64,000 bases of DNA from Pseudisothecium myosuroides (lineage: Eukaryota > Streptophyta > Bryopsida > Hypnales > Lembophyllaceae), in the NCBI GenBank assembly GCA_951799445.1, contig OX637287.1:33436224-33500223 (forward strand), read 5' to 3'. Of the stretch, positions 25,250-37,752 are shown piece after piece. Under the pieces are notes generated by a model. That model saw only the letters and a program-made list of their open reading frames with translations. It was not told the DNA's origin and did no database searches. Each line of letters opens with the position of its first letter. The first letter of the stretch is position 1. Both the position numbers and the translations under genes were made by a program.

Positions 25250-25650
25250 AGATAGATGGCTCTAAATTTGCATGGACATTAAGAACCGCCCTTATAAATA
25301 GCTATGAAATGGACATGAGGTGGTTCTTAAATTGACCTCTATAGTCATTGAATGAATAAAGGAAAAACAATATTATTAATTGCAAGAGCCAATCATTCTC
25401 TTTGCTTTCCCCATTTTTCTTTAGAAGTTGCAAGTAAATGGTTTATGGAAGACCTAGGGTCATAAATAGGTGCCTACAATACAACTCCTTTGAAAATTCA
25501 TATGTAATTCAATAATGTTTTGAAAAAAATGAAACTTGTTGTGTTAGATTCTTCATCTATTTCTCTTTGTCTAAGAAATGAGCTATAAATATTCCCATTT
25601 AAGAAAATACATGAAAAAAGGCAAACTAGCCTTTAGATGAGCGGTTTTTG
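25250..25650 (-). repeat. Dispersed repeat D, copy 2 (inverted)
   Basis: Reverse-complement counterpart of 8800-9130, with TTGCAAGAGCCAATCATT, AGAAGTTGCAAGTAAATGG, GACCTAGGGTCATAAATAGG and GTGCCTACAATACA in the expected reversed order. Confidence 0.6.
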
Positions 25651-25927
25651 AGCCTCCTATCTTATAGTGCAATGGTTAATCATTTATAATCATTCACATT
25701 TTAGGGTAAGAGACTCTAATAATAGATTATTGTGCCAAAATTTTAAGATGACCTTATAAAAAGGCATTAGCCAATTTGTGTTAATGTATAATTGGCCTTC
25801 TATGTTGTCATGTTGTAAAATACACTAAGAATATCACATTCATAAGCATAGTTTTTTTTCTACTTTACATAATGTAAGGTGACAATAATTTTTTGAAATG
25901 ATGTTGGATTTTTCCTTGTCACTCTTT

Positions 25928-26985
25928 TTAGCCCCTAAAGGACAATGAGCTCACATGGAGCTTTTTGAAGGCTCTAATAGGTTCATACAAAGTCACTCTA
26001 AACAAATGAAAGTGTAATTTTTACCAAAAATGCAAGTTGTATAAGTTTTATGAATATACAATTTTTTTTTCTAATTGGATGCTTGGATCAAAAGTTATAG
26101 GTCTCAAAAATTTAGAGGCAGCGTGTTAATAGAGCGGACAAGCAGTGAGGCAAATTTATGCAAGTTGTGAACAATTTCACATTAACTTTGATCACTTGTA
26201 TCTGACAATAAGCCCAAAACAAGTGAGTATGGGCAACAAAAAAACAAAAAAATTTAAAATAATTTTTAATTTTTTTTATGGACTCTATTTTGTCTATTAG
26301 GAAAGATCTGATTCGTTCTATTTGGTTAAATCATGTGGAAGTTATGAAGCTTCGTATTTTGTCGGCGAGTTTGTCGGCAATCTTAGTATAAATTCTTGTG
26401 AAAATAATGTTTTGGGCCTATTTTTGAGCTCGATTTTAATAATTTTTCAAAATTTTTAAAAAGAAGGTTGCACATGTTTTAGTTAGCTTTCTAGAATAAT
26501 CTCACCTTTGGAATTAGTATGTTTCAATTCCATCTTAGAATTATCAACAATTTAGTTTTTTTGTTTTGTCTCATATTTACTTTAATTAAAAAAATTAACA
26601 AATGAAATTTATAGTTCATTTTTCATTTTTTATTCTTGAACTCTCAACTCAATTGTTCAACATAAAAATAAATAATTCACAATATATAGTACAAATTTTT
26701 TAAGTTAAAGTGGATTCAAAATTTTGTTTCTAGATTACAATAAAAAATTTAAGTTAAGAGCTTTGAATCCTCTAGTTATTTTATTGTAATCTAGTTAGTT
26801 TAGGAACCAAAAAAAATTCATTTTCTTGACTTTTAACGGTCAAAGTTTCTAAGAAAAATTCAAGAAATTTTCATATTACTCCAGTGAAGATCCTACCATT
26901 GAATATGCAAATTATTGTTTGTATTGAAAATGATACTTTTGAGTGGGGTTTGATGGAAAAATGCCCTTACAACTTTAGGGATAAA
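25928..26985 (+). mobile_element. TTAA-family element, diverged copy 12
   Basis: Starts TTAGCCCCTAAAGGACAATG and ends near ACTTTAGGGATAA. The left subterminal hairpin has a different sequence from the other copies (GAGCTC-ACATG-GAGCTT). The interior keeps the family order (GCTTGGATCAAAAGTTATAG, CTCAACTCAATTGTTCAAC). Confidence 0.6.
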
Positions 26986-29236
26986 TTACACATTATCAAT
27001 TCATTCTGGCAATAGAAGTATACAGTTGGTATCGATGTCATTATGGACTGGATTCGGCATGTGTTGAGGTGGGGCATGGGTTGGTAGAAGCCCTACCATA
27101 GCTATTTTTCTGACGCGAACAAGCATGTCTATGGTATGCTTTCATGGGAAGCCCAGGGCATCACCTTTTTATTTTTATTTTTTAAAAAATCACATGAAGT
27201 CTGAAAATTATCTTATCAATTATATAGTCGTTTCTTATTGCTTGTCTACCACTAAAGTTTATTTCCACACTATCCGGATAGCAGTCATGATTCTGCCCGT
27301 AGTGGGGTAGTTTACCTCATTACATGAGTTCTTTTTCTAAAGCAAAAAGCATCTGTGAGTTTTGGTATGTCTTGCATTGACTGCTGAAAAACCGCAAACC
27401 AAACCCAACAAAAACAATAAAGGGCATGATGCCGATCTCCAAAAGAGTTTGGAGCTTAGATATGCCCCATTTTTTTTTTCCACGAATGTTTTTGAGTGTG
27501 AATTGACTTTGCCCCAATGATGGACGGATGCTTTTTCCTTCCTCTTTTTCGATGGTATCCCCCTTATTTTATTTGTTGGCGTAGGTTCATAATAGTTCCC
27601 CCTTGGCCAGATGGCTGTGACCGATTTGTTCTTCCAGACCCAAGATCCTATCAGTTGAAACTTGTGGACAGAAGCGGCTTTAATACAACCCACGACTTTA
27701 AAAAAAAATCGAACTCTGTACGTACGTACGTACTCATACTAAGTAAGTAAGCTCCGTCCACAGAGACCGACAGACATGGGGAAAAAAATAAAAATTGACG
27801 TCTGTACGTAACTTACATACTCAGTAAGTTAAGTTCCGTCCACAGAGACAGCCAGACTTTAAAAAAACCAAAAAAATGAGTGTAAGTAGTACGTACATAC
27901 TGCCTCTGTAAGTAAGTTCCGTCCACAGAGACCGACTGACCGACCGACCGACCATGTGTACAAATACTTCCCTTATGGGTTGTGTCTTCGGCTTGGCCAT
28001 GATGATGTCTCTGCTGCGACTCTGCCTCGGTCTGCCTCTCGTGTCCCCACTCACGACAGGCGGGGGTCCGTGAGTGACAGGGCCCGGACCTGGACCAGAC
28101 ATTCTTTCATACACACACTTGACATCACTTCCACTACTAACTTAATAGCTGCAGGCGAAATAGTGTGGGCCACATTATATCAAATTTTGTCAAAACCTTA
28201 TCAGTAATGAATGAATGACTTACAGGTAAGCATTTTGATAGTACTGTACTCCTCCTACACTGTGTGACCGACTGACCAACGGACCCCCGGGAGTCCTTTC
28301 ATCCGAGACGTGATAAAAATCGCCCACAACTCGGTCCACAAGCAAGCGTTTCTGCCAGTCCCGGACAGGGGCTTTTATTTGGGCATCATCATCATCACAG
28401 TTCAAAATGTGACACGTACATTTGTAACAAAAAAAACCACAGTGTGAAATGTAAAATAGGGATGACACACAAGATGTATACAATCATAACATGTCTTGAG
28501 AGCCTAGAAAAGAGTACTGTAGTGTGTTTGATTTTTGGTGCATCTACAACAATACTTTGAAGATTTTGGAAACGTGCTCATACTGAGTCCAAATAATGCG
28601 TGTTCAAGTGTAGTCAAGGGATCTATTTCCAATGGAAAAATGAGATTTTAAATAATAATTAATGTTTCGTAACTGTATGTGTTATCATTTGCTATTATTG
28701 CCAATTGTGGGTGCACTTTCTTTACTCAAAGTTTTGGTGTATGCATCAATGGGTTTATGCATTCATTGGGATACTTACTACTCAAAATAATTTACTAGAA
28801 ATTTTTTAGCAATTGTACATCCACTTATGTATTTGAAATATATTCAATGAGGGTGAAATCTTAATTATGCATCCAAAAATGAAAAAGAGTAATTCTATCC
28901 TAAGATTTCATTGCAATTTAATGATTTCATCCATTGAGTAAGGAAGAATATTTATGTAAAATGTTTGTATTGATCGAGAAAAGTGTGACATCACCCAACA
29001 TGATGAACTACAAGGTTCAGAAATAGGGACCTAGCTACTGAATTGGACTACTTATTGTTTCCTCACACAAAAGCTAACCTCAATAAGACCAGGCTCCGGA
29101 ATTGTGGACCTGCCTGTACTTTGAGCTTACTTTGCTTGGAAGTGAAATATTGACACTGAAGTAGATTGGAGTCAAACATACAGACTTGGATGTGCAGGCT
29201 TTTGGATTTGAGATCACTCCAAACTGTGCTTATTAA
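26986..29236. other. Intergenic sequence with tandem repeats, no gene seen
   Basis: Open frames in this interval overlap one another on both strands and none is recognisable. It contains a GTAC run (27719-27732), a GACC run (27937-27954) and the 82-bp tandem array listed separately. G+C rises between about 27950 and 28380. Confidence 0.5.
27740..27945 (+). repeat. Three-unit tandem repeat, about 82 bp per unit
   Basis: The core CCGTCCACAGAGAC, preceded by AAGTAAG-type sequence, occurs three times (near 27753, 27835 and 27918). Spacing is 82 and 83 bp. Each unit also has GTACGTA-rich sequence and an A-rich run. Function unknown. Confidence 0.75.
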
Positions 29237-29632
29237 GAGCACCTCCACCGCATCAACGTCAAAAGGAATGTGAAATGGTTTTCACATAGTGACATCGCAA
29301 GGCTGTAGCAGTAGCATCTTTGCTTCTTCCGCAACATGCACACTGCACTCCACTCTTCATCCCTTGGCAATGCCTTATCCAACTTGTTTTACATCATCAA
29401 AGACGTTATGAAAGAGAATGATTCTTTCGTAGTCAAAGGATTGAGTCGTTGCATGAGCTCTAGTGTGGTCTCAGAAGAAGTACCTCGACAATAGCGTCGG
29501 CGGAGCATTGTAGCGTTGCCCACCTGAATCGGAAAAGTCATAGCGTCGATGCAATAGGGGCTTAAAATGCAACCTTTTCTCTACTCTACAGTTACGATCA
29601 CGTCTCATGTTGAGTTTGCGGTGGAGTTGCTC
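29237..29632. mobile_element. PIF/Harbinger-type MITE 1
   Basis: The left end GAGCACCTCCACCGCA and right end TGCGGTGGAGTTGCTC are inverted repeats, flanked by TAA on both sides (29234-29236 and 29633-29635). A TWA target duplication with GAGCA ends is characteristic of PIF/Harbinger (Tourist-like) MITEs. It is 396 bp and non-coding. The interior shares segments (GCCTTATCC...TTACATCAT) in reverse with the element at 55980-56367. Confidence 0.78.
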
Positions 29633-29639
29633 TAAGGTG

Positions 29640-29900
29640 GGGATATTCAAAATTGCACCTTCCCTAAAACCACCATCATCACTATGTGTACAATACATCT
29701 CCAAAATCAATATGTATGTATGTTGAAGAAATGATTTTAGAACCTCTGCCAAAGCAAACCGTTGGACCCTTCATAACATTTGCATATGGTATCCAAATGT
29801 TGTGTTGCTTGGTGCATTGGAACCTCCTTTCACTTGTCAACAAGAAAAGATGAAAAAAATTGTCCCGTCTAATGAAATTAAATAGGCAGAGTTAGCAAAA
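29640..29900 (+). repeat. Dispersed repeat C, copy 2
   Basis: Landmarks CCACCATCATCACTATGTGT, ACATCTCCAAAATCAATATG, CATTTGCATATGGTATCCAA and TTGGAACCTCCTTTCACTTG match the other three copies. Confidence 0.65.
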
Positions 29901-30376
29901 AAAAGTAGCGGGTTTGGGAGTACCACCTTGGGAGTAAAAGATGGCAAAGTTTGCAAATGAGCATATATGACGTGATCTAACCTCCTCTTCTTACACCTAT
30001 TATCAAAAACTCAAGTCATGTACCACAAGTGTAGGTCAGGATTGGCATCTTTTTGTTGCATAATTATTTTTCTCCAAAAAATAAAGTTTGATAGATGCTA
30101 AAAATAAATTTTTTTTGCCCATGTTCTTTTTTTACCATACAACATTTTGTTTTTTGAAAAATAATCTCATAAAAAAATTTGGCATCTATTCTTAGAATTA
30201 TTTTTAATTCTACTACTACAATATTCATACACTTATTACAAAATGGTGCATGCATAACTTGACTAAATGCAAAGTTGCCCAAGAACATGAACATGAACAT
30301 TCTCAAAACATTTTGAGCTTTGTTTGATGTGATGTAGATTGTGCTCTTATCAATTATTCTTTATGAACTTGTGTTC

Positions 30377-30600
30377 TTAATCCCTTAAAGATGCCACAAA
30401 TATTAAGTGTGTGACGGATGACACAAAATCCTTCTATGTAGGACAGCAATGCAAATGTTCATCCTTAGAATTTTTGTGTAGATCTTGTACAGTAGTTTGA
30501 CTACCAATGAGTGCTCTTGGATTGTTTTTTTAAGCAAATACTTCACACCATAACAAAAAGGTTGATTTCCAAAGTGACCAGCCCATCCTTCTAGGGTTAA
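30377..30600 (+). mobile_element. Possible short TTAA-family element, copy 16
   Basis: Starts TTAATCCCTTAAAGATGCC and ends CTTCTAGGGTTAA, and its last TTAA is the first TTAA of the next copy. The body is only 224 bp and not clearly similar to the long copies, so the call rests on ends and position. Confidence 0.35.
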
Positions 30601-31527
30601 CCCCTAAAGTACCAAAGTCCCCTCGGGGGACACTTTAGATTTCGGGCAGGCCCGTGTGGCCTCAAATTTTGATCTGATTTTTTGAAACTTTTTTTGAAGA
30701 TAGGGAATCACATTAGCTTTCTAAAAATATAATTTTTTTTTCAATTGGTGCCCGGGAGCAAAAGTTATGCCATCCTAAAGCAAAAAAGCAGTTCGGCGGG
30801 CAGAAAAAAAAAAAACATAAAAAAAAGTTTTTTATTTTTTATTTTTATTTTTCCTCAAAGGTCATGTTTTTGTCTACATCTGAAGCTTTGATTCATTCTA
30901 TTTGGACTAATAATGAGAAAGTTATGGACAATCTTGTTTTTCGGGCAATTTAAGCATCTTCAAAAAAACTAACTTATAGAATTTATTTTTTAATGCAATT
31001 TTCATTTTTTTTCAATTTTTTTTTTTGACAAGGTCAAGTTTGTTTGCAAGAACAATCCCACCATTGGGATTATGTTGTTTTAATTCCACCTAAGAGCTAT
31101 TAACAATTTAGTGTTTTGTTCAATTTTGGACCTACTTCTATTTACCAATTTTTTTATATGTGAAAATCAAGGTTTGACATTCTGAAATTTTTTTCCCCGA
31201 CTCTCAACTCAAATGTTCAACATAAAAAATTACAACTTTTTGTTGTGTAGTGCAAAAAAAATCCACAAATGGCCGTCAAAGTCATCTGAAATTGCAGGAA
31301 ACAGTTCAAAAAAACTTTTTTTCCCAACTTTGAATGCTAATATCTTCCAATCGGAACGGTCAAATGTCTTGAAATTTTTACCACATAATCTGAGACAAGT
31401 GAAGTACAAGATCCTACGGTTAGATTCTAATAAAAAAGTTTTTTTGGGTTTAGGGAGTGATCGCAGCAGAAATGACAGTTTTCAGTGGTTCCAGAGCTAG
31501 AAAATGCCTTGGTATTTTAGGGGTTAA
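30597..31527 (+). mobile_element. TTAA-family element, copy 5
   Basis: Starts TTAACCCCTAAAGTACC, then the hairpin AAAGTCCCC-TCG-GGGGACACTTT. It ends with AAAATGCC-TT-GGTATTTT and AGGGGTTAA, so this copy keeps a right-end stem although its bases differ from copy 1. The interior shares GTGCCCGGGAGCAAAAGTTA with copy 4 and CTCAACTCAAATGTTC with others. Confidence 0.8.
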
Positions 31528-32609
31528 ATTGTAGATACACAAATGAAAATTGAGGAGCTTTAAACATTGATAAACACATTGAGAGAAAGAGAAAGGAAAA
31601 CACAAAAGAATGGTTCTCTAGCTGTCCAACCCTGACTAAATGAATCTATGAATGTATCATTTCATCCTTGAATGAAAGTATGGTTGAATGTCTACTATAG
31701 TAAACTTGCCAATCACCCCACAAACAAAATTCAAATCCTTCTCCACATAAATATAGAGACTTGGCATGATTATTAAGTGTCATGTTAAGATTCACTTTCA
31801 AAAAACAAAGTGTAAAAAGATTTCTTCCTATAAATTTTATTGCAATTTGAAGGTGATGAAGCTCAAATCTAGTTAAAAATTCCTTGCAACCAATCACCGC
31901 ACAATGTGTGGTCATTGGGCGGTGATACAAATTTTTGTTCCCATCACAATTGAATTGGTAGTTAAATTGTGTGGTTAGTATTTGGTCATTGGAGGGGTAG
32001 TTGTACTGTACAGTTAGTGTTTGGTCATTGGGAGGTGTTGTTGTGTAGTGTTTTGGATGTGTGCGGTAAACGGCTGGTTTACTTTATCACTTCCAGTGGC
32101 CTCCAAGTTCTCATTTCAAAATTACACAAGATATTTGTACTCAAACTTCGTGATACAATTTGATCTCAACACATTTGGCTCTTGCATCCAAAAATCTCAC
32201 TCCACTGCACTCGTTTGTTTGTACAGGTTTGTACATCTCCTCAGTCCTCACAATCACACTCCCCGCAGGTGTAAAATCTATCCTTCAAAAGCCATGCACA
32301 TTGGATCTTCGTTCTTTTCTTTTCTTTTCTATTCTATCGAAGATGCATTGCTTTGAGCCAGAGAACAGGATCACAAGGACGGACAAATCGGGAAGTTTTA
32401 CAGTGGCACTGGAGATGGCAGGAGACCGACCCAGCACTCACCAACAAGTGAGTACCTTACAGAGTTCAGTTCTCAGGTAATAAAGCCAATTGAGGAAAAC
32501 CAAAGCCTGTGGCACAGGCACAACATGACTTGAGTGCGAGCGAGGACGGACGGACGGACGGACGGACATAAACTTAACTTTACTGAAGGTGTTGAATTCA
32601 TTGTAAGGT

Positions 32610-32830
32610 AGGTACACCCAAATGTGCCACTGACCTTAAACCGTCATCTGTACTCTCTGGACATCTCCAAAATCAATTCTGTATCTATGTGGAAGAAACG
32701 TTTTTAGAACCAAACTTTGTTCCTTAATAACTTTTGCATATAGTATCCAAATGCTACGTTCTCTGGTGCATTGGAACCTCCTTTTTACTTGGCAACAAGA
32801 ACATATGAAAATTTGACCAATCTAATAATA
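32610..32830 (+). repeat. Dispersed repeat C, copy 3
   Basis: Contains GTGCCACTGACCTTAAACCG, ACATCTCCAAAATCAATTC, CTTTTGCATATAGTATCCAA and TTGGAACCTCCTTTTTACTT, in family order. Confidence 0.65.
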
Positions 32831-33489
32831 GTAAATAAGCTCAGTAGCAAAAAGTGACAGTTTTTGGGTGTACCCATCTTACGTTCAAACCTCTCATAAG
32901 AAGCTGGTGTTGAATTCGAGACACGGAGATTACGGTACACATGTGAGAAAACCCTATCCTCATCCCTTAACAACATTACATTACAGAGGCAGCAGTGCTG
33001 TACTACCGATTTTATACTGCCAAAGCCTGGTTTGCAAAGAAACACAAGACCATTGGCTGGCTACGTGGCAAAGGATTAGAACCCACGAGCATTCTTTTTT
33101 GTAGTTTTGAGTTGTGTCGTAGAAAAGGACGGATTCAAGTGACACAGTTTTTAGAGATTGTGCTTGGACTTGGCCAACAAGTAGTACTGTACTTGGTTTA
33201 GTTTAGTTTTTTTTAATTGTTTCTTTAAGCTAATGAGATTGGTGTTCTTAAGAATCTTCAAAGTAGATTTTTGCAGAGATACGACATGCAGTGGGTGTAG
33301 AATTTTGTTCCAGTTGTTGTACCTCATTACTTGCGTACATCATATTCTTTCCCAAAATGGAACGAGCCAGATCGTGCTTTATTTAACTTAACATTATTAA
33401 TTCATGCAGATGCAGTGTCTTTGGAAGGTAAGACGACGATTTGTTATTGTTGTCCCTTCATCAGTTACAGGCTGTTGCACATAAGGTGG

Positions 33490-33680
33490 GCATCCGCAAA
33501 ATGTGCCAGTGACCCTAAACTGCCATCTTCATTCTGTGTACATTTTCAAAACCAATCATGTACTTATTTGGAAGAACCTGATTTTAGAACCAAACTTTAT
33601 TCCTTCATAACTTTTGCATACAATGTCCAAATGTTACATTCTTTGGTGCACTAAAGTCTCCTTTCACCTGCCAACAAGAA
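33490..33680 (+). repeat. Dispersed repeat C, copy 4
   Basis: Contains GTGCCAGTGACCCTAAACTG, CATTCTGTGTACATTTTC, CTTTTGCATACAATGTCCAA and CTCCTTTCACCTGCCAAC, in family order. Confidence 0.65.
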
Positions 33681-35179
33681 AATGTGAAATTTGAAATGTC
33701 TAGTAATAGTGACTACGGACAATAAGGTCTACTTCATTTACGAATTTTTTGATCTTGCTGAAATTAGGAGAACTTTGGGAGGCCCATGTGCACTAAAAAA
33801 TGAACGGAATTTCAAATTTTGAATTGCATTGGAGTTACACTAAAGTCTACTTTTATCATCATTACAAATACACATATGTAATTGAAAATCATACAAAGAT
33901 TTTGATGTTGTCTCTACACTATCTACCATCTAGTGTTGCCACCATTTGTGAAAATTACAACTTGTATTTAATGGTACTTATAAGAAATGAACCTTCACAA
34001 TTGCTTTAGAGATACTGAATTCTATACTGCTTGAATTTCTTGTATGATTTCTTGCTTCTTCTTCACCCCAATGCAAAAAATCTTTGACTATCTTCCAAAT
34101 GTTTTCTATGTTATGTTAGATAGTGTATTAAAAGAGATCCAAATTGTTATATGATTTTAAATTATTCATTTTCCACATGTTATGAAGTTGAATTGCACTT
34201 CATTGCAATTCCAACGCAATTTGCGGTTTCAAAATCGGTTCATTTTTTAGCATCATCACAAAGTTTAGACCCTATAGTTCGTCAACAATTATCATGTGGT
34301 TATTGTTGTTTCATGGGTTCGCACGTTAATTACAATTTATTGCATCATTACGGTGCATTACTTTCGCATCATTACTTCATATTTTAGTCAATTAATTTTT
34401 GAGAAAAAAAGACGTTTTTTTTCTAGTCTCTATATTTGCTTAAGGTAAAGAGTCAAACAGTTGTTAAACATTGTAATTTTACTTAATTATTGTAGAGAAT
34501 ACTTTGAATTGCCTAAATATGTTATGATGAAAGGCCAAGACCTCAAAGACCATATTTGAATATAATTATAGAGTTTTCCTATAAGTCTCTTGCAAAATTT
34601 TTGCCTAGTTTTTTTAGATTGACCTCATAGAAGTAAATAGAGTAAAACTATAACATTGTAGTAAAATTGAACCCACACAAACTCAAATTTTCAATCAAAT
34701 CAAGACTTTTGGATACACATTAAGAGATGTAGAGATTTGATGATGAAAACAAAGCCATTTCTATTTTGCCTTCTTTTTCCATTTCACCTCGTAAAACGAG
34801 TACATATGAGAATTTAATGAAGTAAATCATGCCTTCCTAGACTAAGTGCATTTGCACAAACTCAAAACTTTGATTGAATCAGGCATTAGATGTACGCAAC
34901 AAGAAGTGTAGAAGTTAGATGATCCAACACTTTAGTCCCCAAAATATCTAAACAAGCTTTTACATTACTACATTACCTCTTTATTACAAATCACCTCTTA
35001 GAATGACATATTTCTTATGATATTTCACAAATTTGCAAGCATGCACACAACACCCATATTTAGTGTCAAAAAAACTCTTAATATTGTCTCTCAATTATTG
35101 TGCATTACTAACTCTAATCCTAATTGCTATCATCCTCATCACAAAATACAAACACCTCAAATTACAAATCATCTTCTAT

Positions 35180-36095
35180 ACACCAAAAAATAAGCGGCTT
35201 TTGAAGCTATGTGAAATAATTGCCAAACTAAAATATTTTGATTTCTTTGAATTTAATGCCAAATTTTCTATAATTAATGGGACAATATACCTAGCTACCA
35301 TCACTTCCTCGTACACTATGATGAATTTATGAACCCAAAAAATGACAGAGAAGTATGCCAGTTTAAAGTTGGGGCAAGAACCTATCCAAGCACAACATTC
35401 ACTAGCAGTAGTGGTATGCTTTTCCTCCAATAGAGTGATGTAGAATATTCCACATCATTTCATCTCTTGGCTGATGTGATGTGAAATATTCCACACCCAT
35501 TAGTAGTTATGACGGCATATGGTATGATATGAAATATTCTACACCCATCAGTAGTTATGACGGAAGGTGGCATTCTGCAAGAGACTTGTCGGTGAATATT
35601 CAATATTGCAATGCTGAATGTTTACTCAAAGTATGAAAATAAGCTCCAATGCCTTAAATTTTAAAATACTTGGCATTTAATTCATTGTTGACATTGAATT
35701 CAACAACTTCTTCACTTTAGTTCACAACCCATTTATTTCTTGTGTGTGGATTGTGAAGACAAGCTCTTTATATACACATAGGGTGGTAGGAGGTAAAACA
35801 ACCCATGTGGGATATGTAAATTACAACTAGTAGGAGCTCAACCGCTCATTGTTAAGTTAAAAGCAGGAATTGTGTTTGAAGTAGAATTTCAGACCTCATT
35901 TAGACATAGTAGAATAACTTTTTTCAAAAAACTTTGAACTAAGAAAAGTTGGAAAATCAAGTTAACTTTCATCTCCAAAAATCCGTTTGAGGTTTCAAGC
36001 CTCCAATCAAAAGTTATAGATAAATTTCAGAGAGGGATTGGAAGGGCATTTTCTTTGACATTTTCAAATATCCTCTTTGAATTTTGTTCACAACA
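35180..36095 (+). mobile_element. Fold-back element B, copy 4 (partial)
   Basis: Carries the B spacer (AAGCGGCTTTTGAAGC, CATCACTTCCTCGTACAC, GATGTAGAATATTCCACATC near 35439, TATGACGG twice) and then one left arm (35760-36090). The matching right arm is absent, so the copy is truncated on its right. Confidence 0.6.
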
Positions 36096-37752
36096 TACAC
36101 CTCCCCAACTGCTTCCACACATTTTGTTTTCACAAATATCCCGAACTCCTCTTCCACTACCTAACTAAAACATACAACAATACACAACCCTACTATTCAC
36201 AAACTCAGATACAATGGCCATAACAATACATAAATCCAATAGAATAGCTAATGTCAATAGAATTTCCAAAAATAAAACATACTTTGAATGCAAATGGATT
36301 GATAATACTCAAAAAACACATCCCAATTTGCTAAAATTAGATAAAATCTTCTTCAACTAAAATCAACAAATAACTAATACTAGCCTCATACTATTAATTT
36401 AACCTCTCGAAAGATTGTGGTATTTTTAGGCACAAAATTGCTTCAAAATACTTGTATTCAAAGCAAAGCTAAAATCTTCATCTAAGGTAACCCCCATTCC
36501 TGACCAGTGACCCATTCCCAATCTATAGGTGCACGTATTTTTGACCATGCTTAGAATGCGATTTTTTTTCGTTTTCAAGGTTGGAAATAATAAATACATG
36601 ACACATGTCCCAAGTTGTGAAAAAAATAATAGGAAATAATGATTAGATAAAAAGTTATTGAATGATCGGAATTGGAAGAGTCTACACATTGGCCATGGGT
36701 CCGACGCACTTTTTGCCTCCCAAAATTCATAGTAATTTCAATTCAAGCAATAAAATTACCAATTTTTTTGCAATTTGTGTCATTTCTATTGATGTACCTC
36801 TGAAAAATATTTGTTTTGCCTTCACTACTCCAGATCATGCTGGAATTCCTTATTCAGTCGGTTAGGGGGGGATACCTTATATTTATTCATTAACAAATTC
36901 AACCATGAGATCCTTTAGTTAACTTGTTAAAGTACATCCTCCTAAAATTTCAAAGTAAGAAACTTTACCAAGTGCAAGATCATTAGGCTTAAATTTCAAA
37001 AAGAAGTATTTTAACTCTTTCCAAGTGGTTAAGTTTCATCTTTCAAACTTTTTATCCAAAAATGTTTAACTCCTACAACTAGCATCTCTCCATAATATGT
37101 TGAAGAAATAAGTTAAGAATAGATATAAAACACATTTAAAAGAAATTTTCATATTCATCCTTGAAAAAAATAGTAAGTAGGAAGAGGTATCTCATTAATC
37201 CTTGAAAGATGGACTAGTGATCGTAGAAATCATTCATTTTGGTATGGTGTGAATCATTGGTTTAAAAAAAATCCAAAACACTCACTGGAAGTCAATCTAC
37301 AGACCTCTTCTTTTCACACAAAATCTCAAGCATAAATAGTTGGACTTCCGTCCTACATAGAAGGATTCTTTGTCATTTATTGGTCAAAAAACGGCCGCGT
37401 TGTTCTTGAAGGATTAAGGTACTTCCGAACATCATACTCTTTTCCAATATGGACTAGATCATGCTTCATATTAACATTATTAACCCATGCAAGTGCAGTG
37501 TTTTTGGTGGACAATGTAAGGTAAGATGATTCATTGTTGAGTGTTCCACCTAACTAAAGTAAGAATGCAAACTGACTAGAAGAAAGTAAAGAAATCAATG
37601 GAAATAGAAGAAATTAAAAGTTTTCTTTTGGAGGTGGCCCAGTAGCTATTTAAATTGCGTATCTTGTAGTTTTAAAATACTTTTATCATCTAAGAAGTTG
37701 TATCTGGATGTGGATATAGAAATTGATCAAACTGGTTTTGGAAAAAAATTAC
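36096..37752. other. AT-rich intergenic sequence, no gene seen
   Basis: No coding region recognised. 37424-37545 duplicates 33336-33450 with divergence (shared landmarks are GCAGTGT and TTAACATTATTAA). The rest looks unique. Confidence 0.5.

Larger units (their letters stand above)
31528..35179. other. Intergenic sequence with repeat C copies, no gene seen
   Basis: Open frames of 60-110 codons overlap one another here without homology I recognise. A GGAC tetramer run lies at 32543-32566. Repeat C copies 3 and 4 are listed separately. A segment at 33336-33450 has a diverged duplicate at 37424-37545. Confidence 0.5.

Noticed and set aside
32340..32480. Possible short exon (MHCFEPENRITRTDKSG)
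   Set aside because: Reasonable composition and a downstream GTGAGT-like donor, but no homology or partner exon could be found.
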